Under the pieces are notes generated by a model. The model ran no database searches, was not told where the DNA came from, and was given only the letters and a program-made list of their open reading frames with translations. The translations under genes and the position numbers were made by a program. DNA of 64,000 nt from Nereocystis luetkeana. Lineage: Eukaryota > Sar > Phaeophyceae > Laminariales > Laminariaceae. Location: positions 9,441,544-9,505,543 of the forward strand of contig JARUPZ010000025.1 in the NCBI GenBank assembly GCA_031213475.1, given 5' to 3'. Positions 11,299 through 20,892 of this stretch are shown here, piece after piece (position 1 is the first letter of the stretch; each line of letters begins with the position of its first letter).

Positions 11299-14185
11299 GC
11301 GTGTGTGTTCTTGTGTTTTTTACATTAAACCGTTCTTTCTACCCGTCGACATCCAGCACAACCAGTGTCCAAGCCGATTCTGCAATTTTAGAGAGGTACA
11401 AGTTGTGTGGTCACAAAACTACGCAATGGAGATACTACACTGTTACCCAGCAAGCAGAGTAGACAATCCAATGCCCTGTTATCATACTGGGTATGACATG
11501 GATGACATACACATCCTATGGAAGAGAGAGAACGAACGAAATATAGAAAAGACGAACAAAAATACAACAAAGAAAAAAACGAAAGAAAAAAGAAAATATA
11601 AAAGAAACATCTGCCGTGCCTCCTCTCCGGAGATGTGGCAGACACATAAAAATATCGAGCTGAAGAAACAGCACCACTGCATATAAACAGGGTAACACTA
11701 AGAACCGAGGGAAAAAAAAGGCACACCGAAGCACAACAGACCCTCCAGGCAGGTAGCCGCAGATGTTTGTGGTACAATTAGCATAGCCAGGCTCCACCTA
11801 CCAGTCGGTATGGTACATTGCCACCCTGTCTGCCGTCTCCTTCGTGCGTTCATCAGCTGGCTAGGCCCCACCCTCGGAGAGGATGCATCAGACACTACGA
11901 ATCAAACAGAGCAGACTCGCCATCCACCCACGCCGCACGGCTTCCTTCATAAGAACAGGAAGAAACAAATACAAAGTAGTAAATTAAAATCACGGAGGAT
12001 CAAGTAAAAATAAGAAGACTAAAGAAGACCACGTTCGAACCGGCTGCAGCAGTCGGTGGCACGAGTAGCTTATCTGGTAGACATGTTTTACTTACTATCC
12101 GGCCTGGTGTTTAGCTATGCTGTCTGCCGTCCCTTTCCTACTTTCGTCCACCGCGGTTTCCCCTCTGCTCCTCCTGTTGCCCCCCCTCCCCCCATGCGCT
12201 TGGCCGGGTTTCCTTCCACTCCCCCTTCTACCCCCCTTCCCCCCATTTCCTGCGGCACCCCCCACGTCAGATTCGCGGCGCTGTCTACTCAGCTGTGCTT
12301 CATCCTCGTGCCACCTCATGATCAACCGTTCCCTTGCTTCAGGAATCCCCCCATACCACTTCCCCGCCTTTTTTGCTTCAGTGGACTACAGCGCGGTCTC
12401 AACTCCAAATAATACCAAGCGGTAGTGTCCCGTTGACCCTTCGGTGGCTCGGGACTCCCTAAGTTCTCCGACTATCCACCTATTATGCCAAGTCTTAAAC
12501 TGTCCGCCAGGTCTCGGGTCGTCCCCGCCAGCCATCGTCTCGCACGTTACCCTACTGGGCAATTGCTCCTTGCTTTGCCGTGCCACGGCCCCCGCGAAAA
12601 AAAGCCACCGTGTACAGATGGTTGTTTATATGCCCTCGTGCCACGCAATCATGATGGCCTTCGCGTACGAGAGGGTGGCGTGGTCAAGGCCCTAGCATTC
12701 AAGCTTTCAGGCTTGCTGAGATAGGCACGCCGCAGGCGAAAAAAGTTGGGATAGGCAAAAAGATAGGCATGTATGTGCCTGGCGTGCCTTAATTTGCCTT
12801 AAACGTGCCTATCTATTTAAGGCGTTTACTTTCAAAAATGCCTGAGACGTGCCTGAAACGTCTTTGGCGCCCCAAGACAAACCCTATACTAATATCAAGT
12901 AGTTTTGTGTGAATGCGCCAAATGCCTGAAAAATTCCTGACACTTGTTCAGCACCCCAAAGCAAATCCTAATTTTAGGTAATTTGGTTTCAAGTGGTAAA
13001 AGGCCTGAAACCTGTGCATTGCCGTAAGGAAAAATCCAATACTAAAATCAAGTAGTTGTTTGCAAGATGTGGAATGCCTAAAGTAATGAATGTAGACGTA
13101 CGTACGAGGGTACTTGGCTGGGTTGTCATAACGTAGGTACATGCCATAATGCGTCGATACGTAGTTACACTATGTATTTTATGAAGACACACTTTGCAAC
13201 ATACAGCTAACGCCATTAATAAATTTATGTTACTCAAGGGGGGGGCTGTGAGCACGAACAAACAAAGATGTCGGGAAAGAGCATTTTCACCCCCTTCACA
13301 GACAGCAACGTTTGCCTTGACAAGCCTTCATTGACACCCAACTACTAGGTTTTAGTGTGAAACTCTCGACCCTACACCCTTAACGGCGCACGTTTTGCCT
13401 TGCTTGATGCGTCTTCAGACATCTTTGCGAACAAGCGCTGTGTGGTGTCTACGGGCTGCGAGGACTCTCCAAAATATGTGTCCCCTTTCCCCGGACTTTG
13501 GAAGTTCCAGACTATCGGCGTTATTTCTTCATGCCTCAAATGCCTGAAAGCGTGCCTGACGCGGGCCTAGCAAGAGATAGGGAATGTAGGCACGAAAACA
13601 GTAGTTCATATTTTTTCAAGCATGCCTTCAAGGCTAGAGCCTAGCATGGCCAGTACAAAATCGACCCTGGAAGCAAATGATTCGCAAGAGGACTTTCTTA
13701 GTGGTGAGCCGTTCGAAACTTGCCAAAGTGTTTCACTCTGGGGGTCCACGTCGCACACCGGTACAGCAGGGCCTCAATCACCTCGACCTTCAGCATTCGG
13801 ACTTTCAAGCTAGGCGGGGCAGTCGTCCTATCTTACGACTCCGGGCCGAATGCCAGCATGAAACGGATCCGTCGGTCGATTTCGAGCCAGAGATCAGCGT
13901 TTGCGTGGGCAATTCCGCCTAGGTATAATAACTGGGCCGTCTATGTATACCTCTGGCCTGCTGCTTTGATTAGCGGTGGTGCGGGGGTTGTCTGGTCTGG
14001 TGCTGGTAAGAACATTGTCTCTGTCTTCTTTCCCTATACCGTAACGCCTGCTGCTTTGAAGATGGTCGCGACTACTGTCGTCATTTTAGCGAGTCACCCA
14101 GCCGACTTCGAGACAATCCTGCGTCATCGGCGTACAACATACCCCATGCAGCCCTTCGCACGCACGCCGTGGGATGAATCGAAAA
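11299..14185 (-). mobile_element. LINE copy A (broken, with nested insertion)
   Basis: This is a non-LTR retrotransposon on the minus strand. The RT catalytic motif reads LYADDAG near 14130-14145. The C-terminal part recurs at 13640-13920 and 12056-12670, matching the copies at 20016 and 32374 on the plus strand. The 3' UTR runs to about 11299, where it ends with the family tail (GTGCTGGATGTCGACGGGTA read on the minus strand) and an AC repeat. The frame is interrupted by indels (for example just after YADD), and a 958-bp hAT-like element sits inside the coding part at 12687-13644. It is 5' truncated at about 14185. Such elements insert by target-primed reverse transcription; this copy cannot encode a working enzyme. 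Confidence 0.8.
12687..13644. mobile_element. hAT-like non-autonomous element 1, nested in LINE A
   Basis: The LINE sequence is interrupted here and resumes in the right place. The flanking 8-mers CGTGGTCA (12679-12686) and CATGGCCA (13645-13652) both derive from the LINE's CATGGTCA, as expected for an 8-bp hAT-type target duplication with later changes. Imperfect inverted ends start AGGCCCTAGC on the left and AGGCTCTAGC on the right (reverse complement). Subterminal DNA is rich in GTGCCT / AGGCAC and AATGCCTGAAA words. No transposase frame is visible. Parts of the interior recur at 14820-15310 and 37390-37450. Confidence 0.7.
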
Positions 14186-14214
14186 CCAACTACAAATTAT
14201 CAAGGCTTATCACA

Positions 14215-14640
14215 ATAGTGACTGAGAATCGTGACGGGACTGGACGGAACATATTTTACTTGTTTGGCGGCGAAAAAAATGGCAACGGGACGGGACGGGA
14301 CAGGTAAAATGAGGACATAAAACGTTGGCGGGACAGGACAGCGGGTGCATAGCTTCTCGACGGGACGGGACGGCAAACTCAACGGGGCAGGTTTTCACGA
14401 CGGGACGAGACGGTAAATATTTTTTCCCTCGACGGGACGGGACGAAATATATTTTTTCCCTGGGCGCGGCGGGGCGGTAAATATTTTTTCCCTCGGCGGG
14501 ATCTTGTGGAACGGGACGCTAAATATTTTTTCCCACCACTGCGGGATAGGACGGTAATTTTCTTCTTCTTCGGCGGGGCGGGACGGTCAATATTTTTTCC
14601 TCCGTAAAACGAGACGGCAAATATATTTTTCTTCTTTTCC
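14215..14640. repeat. Minisatellite of GACGGGACGG with T-rich spacers
   Basis: GGGACGGGACGG blocks alternate with TAAATATTTTTTCCC at intervals of roughly 35-45 bp. The organisation, a short GC-rich word repeated between AT-rich spacers, is the same as the subterminal arrays of the hAT-like elements at 17751 and 40701. It may be one end of a fourth element, but no matching second end was found. Confidence 0.7.
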
Positions 14641-14819
14641 CGCTGCAAGGTCGGCGCGGTTGTACGTGAAGACTTTCCCGCGCTGCTGATTGCGCGAAGG
14701 GATCGAGCCGTCTAATTAACGCAGACGTTTTTCTTCTCGACCCGCGGCCCAAGCTCCGACATGTGCTGCCACTACACGGGCGACATCTTCTTGTGATTTC
14801 TTCCCACCCCTGCCCCAAG

Positions 14820-15310
14820 TACTGTTGTTGTTGCGGTGCCAGCTCATCCTGGTGGCTGTTATGATGGTTGTGCTTGCGCTATGTTACTGGTGGTATTGGA
14901 GGTGGAGGTGGGTGGTGGTGGTGGTGGAAGTGGTGGCGGCGGCGGGGGTGATTCTAGTGCCGCTCGCTACTGGTCGATCGACTCTGCCCGTGATATGGGC
15001 ATCCATGGCGTCCGTGCCGGTCACACCAAATGTGTTAGGAGACAGCACTTTCTTCCCTTGACAGACAGCAACTTTGCCCCGACATGTTTTTTACTTACAC
15101 CAAACAGCTAGGGTTAGTAGTTTGGAACACTCGGCCCTTCGTCCTTGACAGTTCACGTTTTGCGTCTCGCTTGATGACATGTAGGCCCTGCCCGAGAAAA
15201 TGACTGGACTACTGTTTCTGAAAGAGGCGTACCTGAACTACTGTTTTCGTGCCTATCTTGCGTACATTTTGCCAGGCACGCGTCAGTCACGCTTTCAGGC
15301 GTGAAAAAAC
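14820..15310. repeat. Partial copy related to hAT-like element 1
   Basis: Blocks match 13280-13560: CTTGACAGACAGCAA, an ACTAGGTTTTAG / GCTAGGGTTAG block, CACGTTTTGC and CTTGATG. Then TACCTGAACTACTGTTTTCGTGCC relates to 13545-13600 in inverted order. The left part (14880-14955) is a GGT/GGC-rich low-complexity stretch absent from the other copy. Confidence 0.55.
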
Positions 15311-15369
15311 AACGCCGGTAGTCTGGAACTTCTACAATCAGGGGAGCCTTTGCCAGCTGTGCCGCTGAT

Positions 15370-15480
15370 GGCTCGTAAGAACTTGTATCTTTTCTAGGAT
15401 TGAAGAATCGGCACGGACACTGGTTGTGCTGGATGTCGACGGGTAGAAAGAACGGTTTGATGTGGAGAACACACACACAC
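15370..15480 (+). mobile_element. LINE 3' tail only
   Basis: The sequence matches the last ~110 bp of the LINE family (GAATCGGCACGGACACTGG, then GATGTCGACGGGTAGAAAG) and ends in an ACACACAC run. Severe 5' truncation is typical of LINE insertion. Confidence 0.75.
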
Positions 15481-16040
15481 GTAGCACAGCAGTTAGTTCC
15501 AGAATCTCATACTATTTCACTTGAAAGTAGAGTTGACAAGCGTATTTTCCGCTGGCCTCGGACGAGCTCACGTCTCGTCACCCTGTACAGCAGCAGTAGG
15601 GATGTCGTCTACGGTACAGCTCTGGACCAGCACTGCGAAGGAAGAACGGCGGCATCCCCGCCTGCTTCTGTAGTTTACTAACATGCTAAGGCGATGTCCT
15701 CGTGGCGTTGTTTGATTTGTCATTTGCTGTGTGTGTTCTTCTGTATACCACGGGTGTCCGAGTACTACGATTATTGCTGCTCTTGTGCTAGAGTAACTAA
15801 CTGCTGTGCTCAGTCCAGCTTTGTGCCCGTACCTTGATTTTGGTATATATTCGTACGAGAACTGGCCGTTCTACAGCAGCAGTACTTCTGTAGTATGAAT
15901 AGTTGTTGTTGTTGGCTTCATGCACGGGTTGCGAGTGGAAAAGTACACACTACTGGTAGCTCGGCCTCGTGTACATCGGCAGCTCGGGTATAGCACAAGC
16001 GCGCGGCCACGAGAAACAATGCTCCCCAGTGTTACGTGAT

Positions 16041-16075
16041 GGCTGCTGCTGCTGCTGCTGTTGCTGCTGCGGCAA
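16041..16075 (+). repeat. CTG microsatellite
   Basis: A run of CTG units with one TTG interruption. Similar runs occur at 44489-44523. Confidence 0.9.
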
Positions 16076-16505
16076 TGAGCTCAAGGAAACTACGGTCGGA
16101 GGTGTGCAAGTTCTTGACGAGCTCACATTTTTCACGAGTACCAGGTATCGGATTTTCAGAAGAGCTCCTACGTTTGTTTGTGTTATAACTGTACATTGTA
16201 GCTTCATTCACTGCTGATGCAGGGCCTTTGGATGCTGCTCGACCCATCCCCGACTGAGACCCATCCCCGATTGGGATGCTGGAAGTCAACTGCTCTGATA
16301 ACTCCACACACAGGGCACGCGAAGAGGTGTGGTTTGTACCATGACGATCGCCTCCGCGAGGGTTTCGACCTGATGCTTCGACCTGATGCGTGCTGCATGG
16401 GCGTAGCCGTTCCGAAAGAAAACGTCCGTAGGTGGCCATTACTTTTTTTGTTGCCCTGCCTCCTCTTGTCTCTTATCGCTTGCAGCACAATTGCTGTTTA
16501 TTAGG

Positions 16506-16732
16506 TTCTTATCGGAGAGCTTTTTTCCCAAAATTTCCAAAGTTTGGAAATAATCGGAGATATGTATCAATTTACGGAGGCGTTCGTTCTGTCACTATTC
16601 GTGAAATTCTCCAGAACCAAAAATATCAAGTTCGTTACAATTTTTGGGGAAAAAAACAGGAAAATATGGGAGATTGAAAAGTTGCGCGAAATTTGTTTTA
16701 AAAATTTTGGGAAAAAAGCTCTTCGATAAGAA
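16506..16732. mobile_element. MITE with near-perfect 25-bp inverted ends
   Basis: The left end reads TTCTTATCGGAGAGCTTTTT and the right end gives TTCTTATCGAAGAGCTTTTT as reverse complement; the match continues through CCCAAAATTT. Length is about 227 bp with no coding capacity. Related copies are at 34460-34668 and, inverted, 40150-40276. All share an internal GAGGCGTTC...CACTATTCGTG block. No clear target duplication was seen, so the superfamily is open. Confidence 0.8.
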
Positions 16733-17049
16733 TGACGCTCAGGTACAAAGATGAATTCTACCCAATTCCACTTGAAAATAGATTTGACGAAGAGTTTTTC
16801 CGCTGCCCTCGAGCGAGCGATTGCCGCTGCTCGACCAATCTCCCCGATTGTTTGGGATGCTGAAAGTCAACTCTGATAACTCCGCACGCAAAGGGGTGTG
16901 GTTTGTACCATGACGATCGCCTCCGCGAGGACTTCCACCTGATGCGCGCGGCGTGGGCGTCGCCGTTTCGAAATAAATTTGTCCGTGGGTGACCATTGAG
17001 TGATTCGGATCGGACAGACAAGTTTTATGCAGACAGACAGATTATCTGA

Positions 17050-17274
17050 ATCCAATAGTAGTGCGTGCGTCGTTTGTATTCTGTTTTTTTTTCATTTCAG
17101 ATTTTTTTTATTGTCTTTTTGTTCTTCTTTTTCCGGTCTTCCTTTTGTTGTTGTGTTCTCGTACCGGGTATGCTGGCATTTCACTTGCTAGACCCTTGAA
17201 TTTGCGATTTAGTTTATTCTTTGGTCTTCCTCTGTCTCACAATCTCTGACCACATAATTAGTATTTCTCTTTTT
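17050..17274 (+). repeat. Family G repeat, part 1 (T-rich 3' UTR-like)
   Basis: Inverted similarity to 23700-23900: TTTCATTTCAGATTTT, GTTCTCGTACCGGGTATGCTGG, CATTTCACTTG and TTTGGTCTTCCTCTG appear in reverse order there. Together with 17625-17740 it looks like the 3' part of a second LINE subfamily that was interrupted by a SINE. Confidence 0.6.
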
Positions 17275-17615
17275 TTTTTTTTTTTTTTCTCCTCCCATTT
17301 AATATCTTCGTACATCTTCTTTTCTCTCTCCTTCCAACTCGTAACTCAGATCCGGGGTCACGTAGCAGGCTCTTCTCCCCCCTTCCCGCTACGGTATACG
17401 CGTGCCTTCATTTTTATCGCGAGAAGATTTCGGCCTTTTCTTCCCTCGTCGACTCGCATCGAATTGTGCCTACCCACGCTGCAAGGCGCTCTCAACAATT
17501 GAATCCTTTTTTATTTTTGCAAATAAAGTCAAAGTCCGACCCACCTGGGGCTCGAACCCAGGACTCAAACACGTAGAATTCGAGGTTAACCACTTGAACC
17601 ACCGGGGCGACCGGC
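17275..17615 (-). mobile_element. SINE1 copy a, tRNA-derived
   Basis: On the minus strand the head starts near 17615 with an A box (TGGTTCAAGTGG) and a B box (GGGTTCGAGCCC) with a good T-stem. It is followed by a ~250-bp body and a pyrimidine-rich tail on the plus strand (T run at 17270-17289). It is nearly identical to 23126-23470. The tRNA source is not clear because the anticodon arm has decayed. Transcription would be by RNA polymerase III from the internal boxes. Confidence 0.8.
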
Positions 17616-17623
17616 TTCTCTAG

Positions 17624-17624
<1 letters not shown>

Positions 17625-17655
<31 letters not shown>

Positions 17656-17740
17656 TAGGGAATCAGGACGGACACTGGGTGTATACTGATGCAGCTGGGA
17701 AGAAAGGACGGTTTAATTTGAAGACAACAACAACTTTACA
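17625..17740 (+). repeat. Family G tail with AAT microsatellite
   Basis: An AAT run (17627-17656) precedes GGAATCAGGACGGACACTGG and a GTATACTGATGCAGC block, then AAAGGACGGTTTAATTTGAAG. It is a diverged version of the LINE tail (GAATCGGCACGGACACTGG ... GAACGGTTTAATGTGAAG), so two element families share a 3' end. Confidence 0.65.
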
Positions 17741-17750
17741 TTGAAAAAAC

Positions 17751-19854
17751 CAGGGATCTTTACGGTTATATCCGTCCGAGCACGGTGCAGTTTTTTCAAA
17801 TCGATAATCCTACGGTCCGGTTCGGTGCGGTTTTAAATAATCGGAAATGTTACGGTGCGGTTGGGCGCGGTTTTCAAAAATCGAAAATCCTACGGTGCGG
17901 TTTGGTGCGGTTTTCAGATATTGTGAATCCTACGGTGCGGTTCGGTTTTGTGATAAATCCTACGGTGCGGTTCGGTGCGGTTTTCAAAAATCGGAAATCT
18001 TACGGTGCGGTTCGGTGCGGTTTTAGAGAATCGGAAATCTTACGGTGCGGTTCGGTTTAGAGATATATCATACGGTCCGGTTCGGTTCGGTTCCCCGTTG
18101 AATCGGTTTTTCTACGGTGCGGTTCCAATCCCCGTAGGGAAAACAGTACAACCCACGTTTTTCTCTACGGTGCACCATATATATATGATTTTCAGGCTTT
18201 TATCAGGGCATTATAACAAAACCGCTGTTTCTCTACGGTGCGGTTTCGTACGGTTTCTGGCGCTTTTTCTCGGGGCTCTACGTAACGCAAGCGAGCGCTG
18301 CTGCACAAGCAAGCTCTGCTGCAAGCAAACGCTGCCGCAAGCAAACGCTCCTACAAGCAAGCGCTGGTGCAAGCAAACGTTGCTGCAAGCAAGTGCTGCT
18401 GCAAGCAAGAGAGCCACCTCAAGCAAGCGCTGCTGCAAGCGGCGCTGCTACTGCATGAAATGCGGCCAAGGGGTTTCGCTGGATCATTTTGGTTCTCTGA
18501 TACACCACATGGTTCTGGAGATACGGCTTGGTTCTCATTTTAGGCTTCGTTCCCATTTTTCCGATTTGTCTGTTAGCTGCAAGAGCGCGCACCGTTGCCG
18601 CCAAGCTCCTGTGATCTTCGCCGCTCCGATCCCTTCTTGGGTAGAGAGGACAACCAAGAAGGAGGGGCCGATATTCTCGTTGTGGCGGCGTTGCTTGCAC
18701 AGAGAGTATCAAGGAGCGCAAGTTAGATCGCACGTCTGCCTGTTGGTGCTGGCTGCTGCTTACTGCTTCGGCAGCTTACTGCTGCTGATTGTTGTGCTGT
18801 GCTGCACAGACAGGTAGGTACTGCTGCTTGCACGCCTTCTGTTCTGCTCGTTGGACGCTGCTAAAGTGCTGTCGCTGCTGCAAGTAAGTGTGTATTTTTC
18901 AAACATAAAGTCCAATATTGAGCAATTTTTCGTCTCCGATTACGCGCATGACGGAAAAGGCTTTCGATTTTGACCATGCCTCCGACGGAAATCCTTGATA
19001 CACAAAGATATTATGCGCAGGCACTCTAGTGTTTCTGATATTTTTTTTCAGTTTTTTTCAGATACTCAATTTTTCCGGTATATTAATATGTCCTACCATG
19101 GTTTTCCTATTTTCCGGCAGGTGTACTTCCGGAGACTCGGAGTATACCAGGTATAGTATATGTCAGAAATATATAAATATAAACAATTCATCTTAAACAA
19201 CAACTTGTTTTTGGTGTTTCAAGCCCAAAAATATTGAACATACCGGTATGAAATACCATAAGATCAACCAAGCCAGCGGGATCACTTTTGACACGAAACC
19301 GTGCCGAAACCGTTATGAGCCGTGCGAAACGGTGACCCTGTTGCACCGTTCCGCGACCGATGGAACGGCGGTTTACCTACGGTTTCAAGTTAACCGCACC
19401 GTTAAAAAACCGATCTAACGGTTTTTGGCACCGTCTCTTGACGCACACGGTACGGTTCGGTTTGTGATATTTCCTATGGCGCGGCTCGGTGCGGGTTTCA
19501 CAAATCAGAAATCCTACGGTGCGGTTCGGTGCGGTTTTCAGATATTGTGAATCCTACGGTGCGGTGCGGTTTTGTGATGAATCCTACGGTGCGGTTCGGT
19601 GCGGTTTTCAAACTTCGGAAATGCTACGCTCCGGTTCGGTGCGGTTCTAGAAATCGAAAATCTAATGGTGCGGTTCGGTTATTTTTGAAATCCTACGGTG
19701 AGACTCGGTGCGGTTCTCCTATTTCGTAAAACCTACTACGGTGCGGTGCGGTGCGGTTTTCCAAGAGGCAAACATCATACGGTGCGGTGCGGTGCGGTTA
19801 ACCGCACCGAACCGCACCGAACCGATAGGAAAAACCGCACCGTAAAGAACCCTG
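17751..19854. mobile_element. hAT-like non-autonomous element 2 with subterminal arrays
   Basis: The ends are CAGGGATCTTTACGGT (17751) and CAGGGTTCTTTACGGT (reverse complement ending at 19854), a classic hAT-style CAGGG start. Flanking 8-mers are GAAAAAAC (17743-17750) and GGAAAAAC (19855-19862), 7 of 8 identical. Both subterminal regions (17790-18245 and 19440-19850) are arrays of CTACGGTGCGGTTCGGTGCG separated by AT-rich spacers of about 20 bp. A snap-back GGTGCGGTTAACCGCACC lies near 19793-19810. The middle holds a 15-bp GCAAGCAAACGCTGC minisatellite (18290-18450) and no transposase. Subterminal repeats are the usual hAT transposase binding sites; that role is inferred. Confidence 0.85.
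18290..18450 (+). repeat. 15-bp minisatellite inside hAT-like element 2
   Basis: About ten units of a CAAGCAAACGCTGCT-like word with substitutions. Confidence 0.75.
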
Positions 19855-20015
19855 GGAAAAACCAACATACATAATATACGTGTCATAAAGATTGGATAGC
19901 AGTTCAGTTCAACCCCTTAATAATCGGTCGTACTCACGACTGATAGTGGTATTTTCTTGAGCAATTCTTACGACTTGCGCGGGGCTTGTTGTTGTCTTCA
20001 CAAAATCGTCCTTAC

Positions 20016-20892
20016 TACGAAAAAGAAGACTGAGACAATGGTCCTACAAACACCAGACCAGACAACCCTCACACCACCGCTCGTCATCGAAGCGGCAGGC
20101 CAGAGGTATAAGCAGACGACTCAGTTCTCATATCTAGGCGGCGTTATCCACGAAAACGCTGACCTCTCGCTCGAAATTGACCGGCGGATCCGCCTCATGC
20201 GAGCATGCCTCAAACGGTTCGGCCCGGAGTTGTATGATAGGACGACCGCCCCCCTTAGCTTTAAAGTCCGAATGCTGAAGGCCGAGGTGATTGAGACCCT
20301 GCTGTACGGGTGTGTGACGTGGATCCTCAGAGCGGAACACTTTGCCAAGCTTAGAACGGCTCACCACCAAGTCCTGTTGCGAGTCATTGGCTTCCAGCGC
20401 CGACTTCGTACTGACCATGTCACCCTCTCGTACGCGAAGGCCCCCAAGATGACACGTTGCGAGAGCATCGAAACGACCATTCGTAAACGGCGGCTCTTCT
20501 TTGCGGGAGGCGTGGCACGGCAAAGCAAGGAGCGATTACCCAGTCGGATAATGTTCGGGACGATGGCTGGTGGGGAGAACCCGAGACCAGGCGGACAGTG
20601 TAAGACTTGGCATAGATGCATAGTCGAAGACCTTAGGGAGTTCCGAGCCACCGAAGGGTCAACGGAAGTTGCCCCCTTGGTGTTTGGAGTTGAGACCGCG
20701 TTGTGGTCCACTGCAGCCAAAAAGGCGGGGAAGGGGTACCGGGGGATCCTTGAAGCAGCCGAACGGTTCATGACGAGGTGGCACGAGGCTGAGGCTGAGA
20801 TGAGTAGGCAGCGCCGCGCATCCGCCGTGGATGGTGCCCAAAGGAACGGGGGTGGAGGGGGCAACAGGAGAAGTGGCAGAAAGCCCGACTAA
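20016..20892 (+). pseudogene. LINE copy C, RT C-terminal part
   Basis: An open frame of about 290 codons (20016 to a TAA at 20890-20892) covers the thumb and C-terminal region of a LINE reverse transcriptase. Typical landmarks are SYLGGVI, LEIDRRIRLMRACL, LLYGCVTW, HHQVLLRVIGFQRR and RKRRLFFAGGVARQS. A Gly-rich tail follows. The fingers and palm, including YADD, are missing, because similarity begins at KKTET right after unrelated DNA. It is a 5' truncated copy, collinear with 32490-33354 and very similar to it. No activity is expected. Confidence 0.8.

Larger units (their letters stand above)
15515..17010 (+). repeat. Duplicated segment, two diverged copies
   Basis: 15515-15570 matches 16760-16815 (CACTTGAAA then TTTCCGCTG). 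16225-16440 matches 16815-17005, sharing a TGTGGTTTGTACCATGACGA block, a CGCCTCCGCGAGG block and CGTCCGT/TGGGTG. The first copy holds an extra ~650 bp rich in CTGCTG/TACTGC words (15580-16210). The MITE at 16506-16732 lies between the copies. Confidence 0.65.

Noticed and set aside
13720-14307. Plus-strand 195-codon frame
   Set aside because: It is antisense to the minus-strand LINE and runs into the GACGGGACGG minisatellite.
17975-18817. Plus-strand 280-codon frame
   Set aside because: Translation of the subterminal array and the 15-bp minisatellite of hAT-like element 2; repetitive composition, no transposase motifs.
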